48,826 bases of DNA, from the NCBI GenBank assembly GCA_034687125.1, contig JAQGBZ010000432.1:1-48826 (forward strand), read 5' to 3'. Positions 1-11,334 of this stretch are shown piece after piece; the first letter of the stretch is position 1, and each line of letters starts with the position of its first letter. Under the pieces are notes generated by a model. That model saw only the letters and a list, made by a program, of their open reading frames with translations, did not search any database and was not told the origin of the DNA. This DNA comes from Neelides folsomi (taxonomy: Eukaryota > Arthropoda > Collembola > Neelipleona > Neelidae). Made by a program: the position numbers and the translations under genes.

Positions 1-75
1 AATATTGATTTATATAGATTTAATATAAAATTCAATTTCTCCCATTATTTTTAAGCTTAATTGGGTTTTAATTAA

Positions 76-601
76 ATGATTCATATAAATGATGATGCTC
101 TTAATTTCGGATCTTTGGATAATTGCTCAGCTTTTGTTTTTGAAAATTTTATGAGGGTTATAAAAAGATATGTTAAAACAAACGTTAATCCTTTAGAACA
201 AGTATTAATAGAGTAATTGTGAAAAATATTTTCAATTTTCCCAACTTTAGTGATTTAGAATGTAAATTAAATACGATAGAAATTAGTAATAAATCTATAA
301 TAATTGTTATTTTACTAACGATAAGACTATAATTATTGTAGAATCCATACATGATGCATTCGTTATTTGTAAAAAGTTCATTAATTACATTGATGTTTAT
401 GACTATCCGATAAAAAGTTCAGATTTGTCTATTTTTTATTGTGCTAATTTATCTAATTCTTTTAAATGTCCTAAAGATAATATTTTAAGAAAATGTATTT
501 TGTTACCTAAAGATAATTGTGCAAACACTTATTATAATTCCTTATGTAAACATGAGCTTTCATTATTAAAAATAAATATTTTTTGTTCTGATAATTATTA
601 A
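76..601 (+). pseudogene. Decayed transposon ORF (arthropod transposase-domain type)
   Basis: A 46-codon open stretch at 76-216 encodes a segment containing GSLDNCSAFVFENFM and VNPLEQVLIE. It resembles the 'SLxxxSAFxFENFL...PLQQ' block found in many arthropod proteins annotated as transposase-domain containing. After a broken stretch, a second open segment (about 331-601) encodes YPIKSSDLSIFYC and an ILLP motif, like the C-terminal part of the same proteins. Frame breaks and stops separate the two pieces, so this is an inactive relic. The family call is from remembered motif resemblance only, and the left end lies outside the window. Confidence 0.5.
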
Positions 602-901
602 TTTTAACATATTTATAACTAATAAATAACGCATATTATACTTTCTAGGACATGCATTACTTAATTATTAGTAATTATTGCGTTAATAATAAGTATTTTA
701 CTATCCAAATTTAAACTTAAAAAACAATATATTACAAAGTTTTCATTGTAATATATTAGTTAAATATTAGTAATTTTGCGTAATATATTAGTATAATTGC
801 ATACTGAGTAAATACCGAATTTTCGCGGTCAAAACTAACGTATTTATTACGTATGCCATATAATGATCAGATACGTAAATATTACATATTGACGTTACAG
901 G

Positions 902-1085
902 GGATGTCTACTTTGCCAAATAGCAATATCTCAATCGGGACATTTAAATAAAGACACAAAAATTCACACTGGAGAAAAACCCTACAAATGTCCACTTTGT
1001 TAAAATATCAATTTCCCAATTGGTGTAAACTTTTTGGTATTTATTTAAATGTCTTAATTGACAAATTGACAAGTGAATTGAAACA
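902..1085 (+). pseudogene. C2H2 zinc-finger relic with inverted partner
   Basis: About 906-1001 (+) reads as a C2H2 finger end with the classic linker HTGEKPYKC followed by PLC and a stop. Immediately downstream, about 1005-1085, the minus strand reads CQLRHLNKYQKVYTNWE, which matches the QSGHLNKDTKIHTGEK part of the plus-strand finger at the DNA level. The two finger units therefore stand head to head. Neither forms an open gene. Confidence 0.5.
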
Positions 1086-1089
1086 ATAC

Positions 1090-2180
1090 TGATGAAGTGA
1101 AATGTTATGCAGTATAATAAGTATATTAATAAGTTAGCTCGCTGCACAGGCAGAAAAGGTCTAAGCCGGAGTTATTATTACAGGATTAAGCTGGATCATA
1201 CCATTTCGACAATTAGAGGGTTGGAGGGCAGGGGGGACCCGATTTGGGAGGGGTGCCCGAATAAGGCTCTTATCCATTAACATTTACTTTAAATATACTT
1301 TAAAACTCTTAACGGTCCATGTATTTATTTTACACCCAAATATTTTTAAATAACATTAAAACACTAGAAGAGAGATTCGACTCGATTTTCATTTTACGGC
1401 AATGAGGCAAATTGAGAAATTGACTTATTGAACTACAATTCAAATAAATGAACAAATTTAAATAATAGAAAACTATAAATGAACAATTTAATTTAAAAGA
1501 GTAATCAAATTAATGTTTATATTTATTCAGCTGTTGTCGAATTTTTAATTATTTGAAGAATTTATTAAGCCTTTATGGATTTTCCTCTACACTTTCCAAT
1601 TTAATTCTCTTACCAAAGGTGGAGTTGTCAAAAATGTTCTCAACGTTCTTTTTAACGTAATGCATTTAACACGCAAATAATGGAAAACTTCCATTGGAAA
1701 TTATAAAAATTTTATTTTAAAAGCTTACAGTTAAATTGTATAATTGTATTATATCTATTTAACTATTTATGAGGTAAAATCACCATTTAGCAAATTAGAA
1801 ATCAAGTTCTCTTGCAAATGTCGTCATTTCGCAAATCCACTAAAATTAAACGACCGCCGTTTGTTTCCCAATTGATGGCAAAAGAGCAAGTATGAGGAAT
1901 GTGGACGACGGCGGTTCTCAATAGATTCGATTGATTGAAACATCATCTACATTATTTTAGAATTCTCTTCCCCTTACCGGCTCAATTAATTTGGACTACT
2001 TTGACTCCTCGGGAATCAATTTCCTTTTTATTCAACAAACTCTCTTTATAATATGACAATAGGTCAACTTCAAACACCTTTGTACTGTACATTTTTAAAT
2101 GGCACTCACTATAGTCTATAAGTCTATATAGTATATTAGGTCTTGGAAAAGACTATAATATTTTTAAATGCCTATATAAA
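1090..2180. other. Intergenic, no gene seen
   Basis: AT-rich sequence with a short GC-richer patch at about 1200-1260. A loose inverted motif (cgaccgccgt / acgacggcgg) lies at about 1850-1916. I see no coding sequence with support. Confidence 0.4.
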
Positions 2181-2286
2181 TCTAAAACTTTTTATAGCAA
2201 CAAAAAATATTATTAAAGATTGAAATTGAAGGTAAAATTGATTTTAATTTGATCTTTATTTGTTTGTGAATTTTGGTGAAGTCGAA

Positions 2287-2769
2287 ATGGGTGTATTTCT
2301 TCAATTTATCTTCCTCTTTGTCTTCTTCTCATCTGCTTCCTCTCAACTTGAACAGGATGTTGAACGGTAGGGCGAGTTTGTTGGGCTTGGGGAAAAATGC
2401 GATGGTTATCCAGAAGATTTCATAAAGCAATATTCAATTAAACTTGATGGTTTTAGAAGTAGAAATACTGATAGTATGGTCATGAACACGAGCACAGAAG
2501 GACCAGTACCAGTAAAGAAATACTGCAAAGAGAATAAAAAGCCAGGAATTGAAAGTTATTGCTCCAAAAAATTGGGTTGCAAATGTGGAGAACGTCCAAA
2601 CACTTGGATAGGGCTATTACATGAACATAAAAAAGAAGCGAAGAAAGAATTTAAGAAAACAATGATTGGCATGTGCGGATTTCCTGGAGGAAGCGAAGAG
2701 TCTCAAAAAATCCATTGGACGGCAATTCTCTTGTTTTTAATTTCTGGCAAGATCCTTGCGAACATTTAA
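2287..2769 (+). pseudogene. Secreted Cys-rich protein, copy 1, single in-frame TAG
   Basis: A 160-codon reading frame starts at ATG 2287 with a clear signal peptide (MGVFLQFIFLFVFFSSASSQ). It is interrupted only once, by TAG at 2368-2370 (codon 28), and then runs open to TAA at 2767-2769. The downstream part has several cysteines (SYCSKKLGCKCGERP) and a hydrophobic C-terminus (WTAILLFLISGKILANI) that could be a GPI-attachment signal. The signal peptide, the ~100 bp upstream and the GEKCDGYPEDF region are matched by the second copy at 3037, so the pair is a tandem duplication. Either copy 1 is a very young pseudogene, or the stop is a polymorphism, an assembly error or recoded. The family is not recognised. 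Confidence 0.55.
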
Positions 2770-3036
2770 TTCTCATCACCTTATTTATCATAATGCAAAA
2801 AATAATTTCTCATTTATTGTAATTGTTATTTTAATCTCATTTATCGTAATATTAATTATGCTAATAATTACATTTATTGTAAAATATGTCAAAAATGTAT
2901 TATTGTGTGAGATTAAAAATAAAATTAAAAAGATTAATAAACTTTTTATAGCAACAAAAATATTATTGAAGATTGAAATTTAAGGTGAAAATGATTTTCA
3001 TTTTTATCTTCATTTGTGAATTTTGGATAAGCTCAA

Positions 3037-3444
3037 ATGGGTGTATTTATTCAATTTATCTTCCTCTTTGTCTTCTTCTCATTTGCTTCCTCTCAACTCG
3101 AATATGATGATGAAGGCTTTGACACCGTGCTGGTTGGAGTTGGAGAAAATTGCGATCCTTATTCAGAAAAATTCATAGCGGCTTTGTCGGAGAAATATGA
3201 CCGTTTAAAAAGTGGAAAAATTAATTTGCATATTTATGATCTTTATTCTAATAAATTATTATTCGCCTATGGATGGGATTTGATTGAGTTTGGTTGTAGG
3301 CGGCGCTTAGGGATAAAACTTCATCCTCGTGTGAATTCGCTCCTCCTTGGAGAGAAACCGAGAGCGTATGGGAGAGATCCTTTTGGCAATTCACCTGCGC
3401 TCAAGGCGGCACCCAACAGCTCCTTGTTTTTCTCATCTGAGTGA
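3037..3444 (+). CDS. Secreted protein, copy 2 (unknown family)
   Basis: A 135-residue ORF from ATG 3037 with signal peptide MGVFIQFIFLFVFFSFASSQ, nearly identical to that of the copy at 2287. The match continues through VGENCDPYSEKF (copy 1: LGEKCDGYPEDF) and fades after KYDRLKSG. The rest (to SSLFFSSE) has no counterpart in copy 1, lacks its cysteine-rich block and hydrophobic tail, and runs into GC-richer sequence. The 3' half may have been replaced by unrelated DNA, or a splice donor inside the ORF may lead to exons I cannot place. Upstream DNA (2939-3036) duplicates 2188-2286. Confidence 0.5.
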   Translation: MGVFIQFIFLFVFFSFASSQLEYDDEGFDTVLVGVGENCDPYSEKFIAALSEKYDRLKSGKINLHIYDLYSNKLLFAYGWDLIEFGCRRRLGIKLHPRVNSLLLGEKPRAYGRDPFGNSPALKAAPNSSLFFSSE

Positions 3445-3780
3445 ATGCGAGTCTTGTGAGTGAATGCAGATCTGTGAATCTCTGGATGTTTGTGAAGTGG
3501 GGAGATTTGTGCGGTGATGTAAGTGATGTTGAATATCTCATGGAGGTATCCCCATGTCTGGGCTGTGTGTGCGGAGAGCGCCTGAATAATGAGATGGTGA
3601 TTAAGAAGTGGAGGAGACACAAATATTTGCATTTCACACGTCGGGAACTTCATTCCGTTCCCACGAGTTTCTTTCTCCGTCTCGACGGCCACCGCCAGCC
3701 CAAAACACACGTTCTCCAATTATTCATCTCAGTCTCCACGGCCGTTTATAACTTGTTGACACAAGTGGTCTAAAACGAGC
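3340..3780. other. GC-richer patch with a perfect Su(H) site
   Basis: A non-repetitive, GC-richer stretch. It holds a perfect Su(H) consensus on the minus strand (CGTGGGAAC, 3657-3665) next to a near-match (gtcgggaac, about 3640-3648). The two are inverted, but only about 10 bases apart, too close for a canonical paired site. All three frames have overlapping short ORFs and none looks convincing as a protein. Confidence 0.3.
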
Positions 3781-6660
3781 TCTAAACAATCACTCAAACC
3801 ACGAACAATACCTTACATACAAAAATTACAAAATTCTTAACACACGTATACTATACTTTACATATAAGTATCATAATATGCTATCTACTGTAATACTACT
3901 AGTATTGTACATACTACTAAACTAATACAGTATATGTTATATTACATACTGGTAGATGCGTTTCATACAGATACATATTATATCAAATATGAAAAAAATT
4001 ATACCAATTTGTTATGATATGAAAAGATATTCAAAATATGGAGATTATGTATTATGGCTGTATTAATAAGGGAAAGACTCATTTGAATCAATGTGTAAAT
4101 TTCCTACTTTAAATGCCAACATTTACTTCTATGTTAACTCCTTCATTCAACTTCATTCCAATGTGCTTCATTTGGACATGATAAACTTTGAAGTTTTTTT
4201 TTCATTCATACCAATTCACCAATAAATAGAGTTTAGATGACTTAAATTTAATTAATTCAAATTAATTCAATTAATAAATGTTAGTTAAGTGAATTTAACA
4301 AGTTAGTTAAGAGAATTTAACAAGGTAGTTAAGTTGTTTGAATTTAATTAGCTTAGTTTAATTTAAAATGTAAAATGTTTCCCGTAGTTGTTACAGTTGG
4401 AAATGTTGGAATGCTGACAAGATGAAATGAATTGGAAGATGACAGGAATTTGTTGAAGTACATACAAGATGTAAATGATTTAAACATGAAGGAATACACC
4501 CAGGGTTTGTCTTTGAGTCCTCAGTTGGTTCATTGAAGTCTGCCTTTGTTGTTTTATTTGTCTTTGGGTCGGATTGAGTCGTCAACGATTAATCCCATTC
4601 TTTGGATTTGGGATGATAATGAGAGAAAATGAGTTTGGATTTCCCCCCTCACATGCAGAGTTCATGGGAATTCTTTTTTGAGCTCACATTTAAACGTTCG
4701 TTTGTTTCCCTTTGGAGTCTTTGGATTTGCCAAGTCCCAAATGTGTGAAAAGAATGGCTGCGATCAACTTAAAAAAGACTTAGCTTTTAAATGGTCGCTG
4801 TCTGGAAGTTGTGTGGAAACCACTTTGTCGCTCGTTTTGAGTGAAAGATGACAAGAGCGGGAATTTATAAAAGGTGCGGGGTCAAAGGGTGCCGTGGGTT
4901 GTTCACATTCCGCTATTATTGAACTTAATAGGAAAAGGAAGGAACAAACGGCAATTAAACCCATCATGCCCAATAAATAAACCACCACACTTCCGAGAGA
5001 AGAAGCTTAATGGGGAAATACACCCAACATTTACCCTTTTCCAACTAAAAACAAAATGTGTTGTTTTAAACATTTCCTTTTTACTCCCTTAAACTCTTTT
5101 AAGCTCCTTTCTTAAACATTTGTAAATTCTGCTTAAACTCCTCTATAATTACAATTAGACTCTGCTTAAACGCTGCTTTAGCTCGAATCAAACTCTTCTT
5201 ATTAATCTCTTGTTAAAATCCTCAAATCTTGGAAAGAGTCTTCTGTAAATTGTGCTCAAATTGTGCTCAATCTTTTGTTTTATACACTTTAGTGTTATAT
5301 GATTATTTGACGTTGTAAAGGGTTAATTAGATCTTTAATCGGCTCTTTAAATGAGATGAGATGAGAAGATGACAAGTTGGGAAAACTTTGAAATTATGTG
5401 ACTTTGCTGAAAATCTACAGACAGATGTTTCGGAGACTTTAAATGAACGCTGCATGGTTTTAAATTATGGCTTTTTATTCAAATTCACAGTTTTGATATT
5501 GAAAATTTTAATTATGAAAATCTTTTTATTGACAAAAGCTCCATACATTCATATTTACATATACAGGTATGTACATATGATTTTTTCTATAGTAAATTGT
5601 AGATGTATTAAGTATATAGTATAAGTAAGTTATATACTGTACTGTAGTGCTCATCCTTATTGTTGGATGTTAAAAAAGTTGAAAGTTCTTTGAATGTTCC
5701 TTAAAGCTGATTTTGCTTATTAAGTCGTAAATATACAAGAACTTGTATGAAACTGACCAATTCTTGATAAATGATAATGGCTGGGATTCCCCCCATAATT
5801 TTTCTCTATTTTAAAGAACATAAAAAGAGGTCAAAGACAGTGGGCTTTTGTAGTGTACAGAACTTTGTATACCAAATTGGTATTTATGTATATTGTATTT
5901 AAAGGTTTCAAATGGCACTTCTGAGAAGTTGAGAAATTAAAGCTTTTAATCTCTTTCTGAACCACCAGCAGCTAAAAACTAAAACTAAAAAGAACTCAAA
6001 GTAATTGAACTTCTTGAAAGGAGCTAAGGGTCAACATTTTAGGCCGAAATTAGTCAGAACAGTAACGGTAGCCCATATGTCAATTCAATTAGGGAAACCC
6101 CAACTTTTCCCTTCATCCTTTAACATACACTTTTTTATCCTTTTTATCTCAATTTAAACAATTTCCAAATAAACTTAATAAATTTTAATCTTATTTACAA
6201 TGTTTTACATATTAACAAAAATACTTCAAATGTGCACGTGTCGGGTAACAAAAGCTTAAATAGTATTTTGATACACGGCACAGTATACAAAATATCAAAG
6301 CGCTGTATCAGATACAGACTTAATAATTAAATAATTAGAATTACATTGAAATTTAAAATCATCAGAATTGCATTAATACACGTTTATAATTAAAATAGCA
6401 ATAACTAACATCAAATGTTAAATACAATCAAGTTAATTTACTACTTATAAGTATAAGCATACTAAATTAATTTATAAGTAAAAAGTTTATAAGTGAGAAT
6501 TTTAATTTTTTGTAAAAGTTGTTAAAATCCAAGGTTTAAAATTTCCAAATTGAACCATTTGGAGCAGGTTGGAGACAAAGGGGAGAATTTTGAATTTTGT
6601 GAAGACAATGGACGCATTATTTGGGAGACAAAGGAAGCATTATTGTCCAAGATTGGTCTT
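3781..6660. other. Long intergenic region, no gene seen
   Basis: AT-rich, with many TA-rich simple stretches (for example 3830-4030 and 5540-5640) and a direct repeat of 'gttaagngaatttaacaagntagttaag' type at about 4285-4335. The short ORFs have no protein character. Confidence 0.4.
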
Positions 6661-6699
6661 TGAGGGTCTGAGGGTTGAAGGAGGGTGAGAAAGAAAGGT

Positions 6700-6920
6700 C
6701 GGGGAGTTTGAAGGGTTTTAAGTGCCCTAAACGACCCGTCACTCACTCGGACACACGACGGGACGGGCGGAGAAAATTCCTTCACAAGATCCCAAGCCGA
6801 CGTCCGATTATTAAACTCAAACTCCTTGTTGGATTTCTCCCTCATCCCCGTTGTACTCAAACTCATGCCAAATCCTCTGCTGATACTATCACTATTGTAT
6901 TTCTTTCTTAAGGACCTCAG
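6700..6920 (+). other. Possible first exon of an unplaced gene
   Basis: A GC-richer block with CpGs ends in a strong splice donor (CTCAG|GTATGT, donor at 6921). An ATG at 6866 opens MPNPLLILSLLYFFLKDL, a signal-peptide-like leader that reaches the donor in phase 2. I found no convincing downstream exon, so this may be chance. Confidence 0.2.
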
Positions 6921-7204
6921 GTATGTCAAGTTGGTATATGAAAATTTCCATTATTGGTGTTGTTGGGATTGGGCCAAGGGTCAATTGGTTTACAGGTCCT
7001 TTTCATCCATTTACGAGGTCCTTACAAAATTTGAAAACTGTGGTGGTCAAATGATCGCAATTTACCTTTTACGCTCCTTCGCTCTTCTTCAATTCTTCTT
7101 CAATTCTCCTCCAATTCTTTTCCATTCTTTTCCAATTCTCTCCTCCAATGCTCTCCCAACTTTCACGGGGTTCCCCATTATACAAATTATTACCTTGTTA
7201 TAAA

Positions 7205-7990
7205 CGACCCGCTCAATGTCATATATCTTCTCTACCTTATACTTACATGTAATATACTACCTGTATATTTGTTGTACTTTTTCTCTCTGCTAATTGATAA
7301 TAAATGCTCCCATTGTATTCATATTGGTAGTATTGATATATGGGCGAAAATACGAAAATAAATAAATACGAATACGAATACGAATACGAATACAAATACG
7401 AAAAATACGAAAATAAATATAAGTTCAAAATGTAAAAATTCAAGGAAGAAAAATTCTGTATATAATATGATATGTATTTAATATGAATAACATCAGGATT
7501 TGTATGAAGTCAGATTATTCATATTATGGAGTATTTTAAGTTTATGAAAATACATAAAAATATGAATGTAGTAAATATACATAAAGGTGAATGAAAGTCA
7601 AAAGGATAGAAAGCTATTCGAATGTATTTGAAAATACATAGGTGTACTTGATATAAAGGATGTATTGAAAATTTGAAAATAGTATATGAAAGCATCTGAT
7701 ATATGGATATATTCTTGTAGAGACACCAAGGTAAATGAAGGTATATGCATACTATAGATAGGAAATGCATATTACTATATGTAGAGGTACTTTAAAGTAT
7801 GGTATACGAGGTCGTATGAATGCATTTATATTGAGGGTGTACTGGAGATATAAGAGGGTGTGTTGAATGCATTATGAGGGTGTATACGAGGGTGTATTGA
7901 AAGTATATGAGGGTGTATTTAAAGTATATGAAGGGTGATAAAGGTTTTATAAGTGTGTAAAATGTATTATGGTATATGATTCTTGTCTTT
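7205..7990. repeat. Simple and tandem repeats (ATACGA)n and GAGGGTGTAT-type
   Basis: About 7350-7420 contains repeated (aatacg)n hexamers. About 7830-7945 contains a run of 'gagggtgta...gtatatgagggtgtat' units of roughly 25-30 bp. The TA-rich sequence between them holds no supported gene. Confidence 0.6.
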
Positions 7991-8095
7991 GTAAAGATAG
8001 TTAGCCTAGGTGTGTGATGACCTTTGGTGGTGGACCGGTTGTGTGGAAGCCTCAGCTACCTGTTCCCGTGCCTTCCTCCAGGCCAATTGGACGAC

Positions 8096-8156
8096 CGTGG
8101 GAACGAGGCGAGGAGTCCCTTCCCACAACGCGCCTCCACAATAAACACCGCACGTG
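8096..8156. promoter_or_regulatory. Paired Su(H) site (SPS) plus CACGTG E-box
   Basis: CGTGGGAAC at 8096-8104 and TTCCCACA (TGTGGGAA reversed) at 8120-8127 are inverted with 16 bases between the cores. This is the architecture and spacing (15-17) of the dimer-binding Su(H) paired site found in Notch target genes. A CACGTG E-box, a possible bHLH-repressor site, follows at 8151-8156. No coding sequence is recognised on either side. The nearest known gene is hes-a, whose 3' end is 1.5 kb to the right. Confidence 0.65.
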
Positions 8157-8239
8157 CTATGACAAAAAATACCAACACACTCGGCTCCTTTTTCATCATA
8201 CTTTATTATTCTCAACATTCTTCCACTCCTATACTTCAC

Positions 8240-9640
8240 TTCTATAATCCTCTCCTATGCTCATACAAGTATACTCATACACATACTCATACACTTATAC
8301 TCCGGGCACAGACATGCACTTTAAATACTCTTAGGATAATATACGCCATTACACGCTCGGCTTCATTCCTATGCTCCAACACAGGGAGGGAGAAATGAAA
8401 GCCTCACAAATGATTCCTTAATTTAACATTGATTGTTCGCTCCGCACTCTCGTCCCACACGTTCACAATGAGATGACTCAAAGGATGAGGGAAATGACAA
8501 CTTAAAAAAACTTAAATAAAGTAACAATGAATTATTGTGCAACTAATTTAACTAAAGTTAAGACAGTTAAACATAAACTTTAATTTAAAAGAAAATTGTA
8601 CAAGAGTCTTTAAATGAATAATAACTTAAAAAAGGTAATGATTTATATTTTTATATAAAAAGGGCAATTTTCGTTTTTTAAGTTTTGTGCCAAATTAGAA
8701 AAATTCTTTCAGTGTAAGAAGTTAAAGAGGACATGATTAATACAAACTAAGGAAAATTAAGGCAACTAAAATTAAGTGTAAATTAACTAAATTGCATTTG
8801 ACTCAAAAACACTACAATTTGATATTTAATAAATAAATGATATAGTAAATAAACATTAAATGTATTCAACTTGTTTGATATCGCTCTATTTAGCTTAAAT
8901 TGCTAATTGTAATTAATATAAAGTTTAAATATGTTTAAGTATATTGGAGTATTTGAAAGACATAAATTGTATATTGAAGGTATTTGATAGCTTTGTTGCG
9001 GGATTTATCAATTAAAAGGATGATGAGGAAATGACCGTAAAAGAATCAAATGCACAAAATTCCTATTTAATTATTTGATTGATCCGCTCTTAAAATTATT
9101 TTGATTGTTCTCTAACGCATTCTCGTAACTCTCACATTAAATGATTAATTGAGATTATCCTCGTGTAAAGTTAAATACTATACAAAAATTGTTAACTAAA
9201 AATACTAAAACATGCTAATATCGTTTTCCACTAGAGTTCCTCCACTAGTTCACCCCGTAATTACAATTAACTAAATAACAATACAATTAAAGTCCCATAA
9301 GGACAATAATAATGATTCGTTGTATAAATGATTTTTAATCTCACACTTTCCCTTAAGTCCACCCGCATTGATTAAATTAACTAAAACTAAAATTAACTAA
9401 AACACATTTGATTAATTTAACGATTAATTAAAAATTGATTAAAACTGTTTAATTGGATTCAACAGATTAATTAATTAATTAATTGGAAGTTTCTTGATTT
9501 TAAAATTGTGCTCATCGCAGATTATATCTCATGATTTTCTAATGATTCGCGGTTTGTATCGCTGATTTTAGCTAATGATGATGTGCTAATTGCTAATGTT
9601 AATTGCTAGTTAATTGCTATGGTTACGAATAAAGATCTAA
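8240..9640. other. 3' flank of hes-a, no gene seen
   Basis: A short CATACT/CATACA-rich simple stretch (8262-8302), then AT-rich sequence. The part next to 9645 should be the hes-a 3'UTR. On the minus strand I found no K-box (TGTGAT) or Brd-box (AGCTTTA) here. Confidence 0.4.
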
Positions 9641-9645
9641 GATAG

Positions 9646-10623
9646 TCACCAGGGTCTCCAGACGTTCTCGGAGTTTGACAAATCAAAAGGCTCTTGTTGG
9701 AGATGATGATTCCCAAATGGCGACTTGAGATGTTGGAAGTGCGGGGGTGAAATTGGCCCTTCGGAAGATCCGCAAGACCCGGCCGGGACAATGGCAAACA
9801 ATTTGCCCGAATGGACCGGAGACGAGGGCGGGGTATAGGGAACGAGCAAACTCCCGCCGGATCCGAAATAATGTTGGGAGGAAACCTCAATGGAGCGGAC
9901 GCAGTGATCAAGATGGGAAATGAGGCGAGATGAGACGGAAACGTCAGCCCGGGAGAGATTCAAAGTGGTCATGTATTTGCTCACTTCATTGGCACAGTGA
10001 AGGAATCCGGCGCGGAATCTCTCGGCGGGTTCCCCACGTTCGGAAGCAGCTTGTGAACGGCGGAGTTTGTGCAAGTGGCGGACGGTGAGTTCTAAAACGT
10101 CTGCTTTCTCCAATCTCGACACGGATTCTCCTTCTGCTTGGAGTGCGCCGACTAAAAGCTCCTTCAATTCGTCCAAACACCGGTTGATTCGTGCTCGTCT
10201 TTTCCTCTCCAACATTGGCTTCATGACCTAATACAAAGAAATAAATTTATTAACCTTTGACCCAAAATTGACCTTTTGATTCCCTTCAATAAACTCTAAA
10301 TCTCCTTATTAAACTCTTTAAAACCGTCAAAACCCCCAAACAAGCAAATTCTCCCAAAATCTCTCAAAACCAAAACCCTTTTAAATCCCAATTAAACCTT
10401 AATCAATCCCATAAAGACAATAGGAGAGCTTTAAAAACCCGGGTAGTTGTAAATTGATATAAACCCCGAAAAAGTCAAAAAATGGAAAAATCCGAAAAAT
10501 GTGAAATTCGGGGAAAATGGGGAATTCAGTGGGTACTGGAGGAAAAGACCCGGGAGGGTTTACCTTTCTGTATTGATAAGTCCTCGAGATTGGCTGCTCG
10601 TCTTGAGCGACGATTGCCGCCAT
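9646..10623 (-). CDS. bHLH-Orange-WRPW repressor (hes-a), two exons
   Basis: A 213-residue Hairy/E(spl)-family repressor. Exon 1 is 10623-10564 (20 codons, MAAIVAQDEQPISRTYQYRK); exon 2 is 10227-9646; the junction is in phase 0. Exon 2 opens with the basic region (VMKPMLERKRRARINR), containing the Pro expected in this family, then HLH (CLDELKELLV to LTVRHLHKL). An Orange domain (AERFRAGFLHCANEVS to LDHCVRSI) follows, and the protein ends in WRPW, the Groucho-binding tetrapeptide. The protein should bind E/N-box DNA and repress neural genes downstream of Notch. A TTTAAG TATA-like box (10713-10719, minus) and an SPS+A module (10747-10797) lie just upstream, fitting direct Notch activation. The intron position and phase are shared with hes-b. 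A PYTPPSSPVHS motif before the tail also occurs in hes-b. Confidence 0.93.
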
Positions 10624-10746
10624 GGTGGTTGTGATTGTCTTGGTGGCTGTTTGGTGCGTGTGGTTTGTCTGGGAGCCGTGGGCCGAATGAACGTCGGGCT
10701 CTTTGGGCCTGACTTAAAGGGGGTTGTGGGTGATTATTGTAGGTAG

Positions 10747-10797
10747 CGTGGGAACGGTGGGCGACTCTCCCTTCCCACGCTTCCTTCCACACCTGCC
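10747..10797 (-). promoter_or_regulatory. SPS+A module of hes-a
   Basis: CGTGGGAAC (10747-10755) and TTCCCACG (10772-10779) are perfect inverted Su(H) consensus sites with 17 bases between the cores. ACACCTGCC at 10789-10797 reads GGCAGGTGT on the minus strand, a consensus proneural A-site. In the direction of hes-a transcription the order is A-site, SPS, TTTAAG box, ATG. This is the known Drosophila code for combined Notch and proneural activation. Confidence 0.85.
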
Positions 10798-10799
10798 AT

Positions 10800-11330
10800 A
10801 CACACCACCACTTGACCCACTAAAACACCCCCACCACCCCCACCCTCCGATCGTAGTAAAGACAAATACTACCGACAAATACAGACGCCCGACAGCTCCT
10901 TAAACACACTTTCAAAAGATGAAAACTTCCTTAAACCCACAAAATTATACAACTTTCTTGAACTCCCTATCTAGGTACTTCCATGGCACTAAAGGACTGA
11001 TGGTTTTTATGGTATGTACACGACGAATACTAACTTTATTATAATTTTAACTTTGTAGTAACTGGCCCTTAAACTTATAAACCTTACAATAACTTTCATA
11101 CCTTCCAAAGCTTCCTAAAACTTCCCTTAAATATCAATGTACTATATACTATAGATGAAATTACACACACACACACACACACATTATATTACAGATACAA
11201 ATAAACTAATTATAAGGTGGAATACTAATGATTATTTGATTTTGGTGTATTTGATTTTTGGGTATACGATAAATTTCTACAGATGTTGAACATAATTTAT
11301 CAGTAATCTCCTTAGTTGTTTTCATCATTT
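10800..11330. other. Intergenic with (AC)n microsatellite
   Basis: Contains an (AC)n run at about 11164-11182. No coding sequence is seen. Confidence 0.5.
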
Positions 11331-11334
11331 CTAA

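Noticed and set aside
3649..3665. SPS at 3.6 kb
   Set aside because: The spacing of about 10 bases is outside the 15-17 range and one half is imperfect.
7243..7443. Tyr/Ser-rich minus ORF
   Set aside because: Translation of the (aatacg)n simple repeat.
10526..10792. Minus-strand 88-codon ORF over the hes-a leader
   Set aside because: It overlaps the hes-a promoter, exon 1 and donor in another frame and has no protein character.
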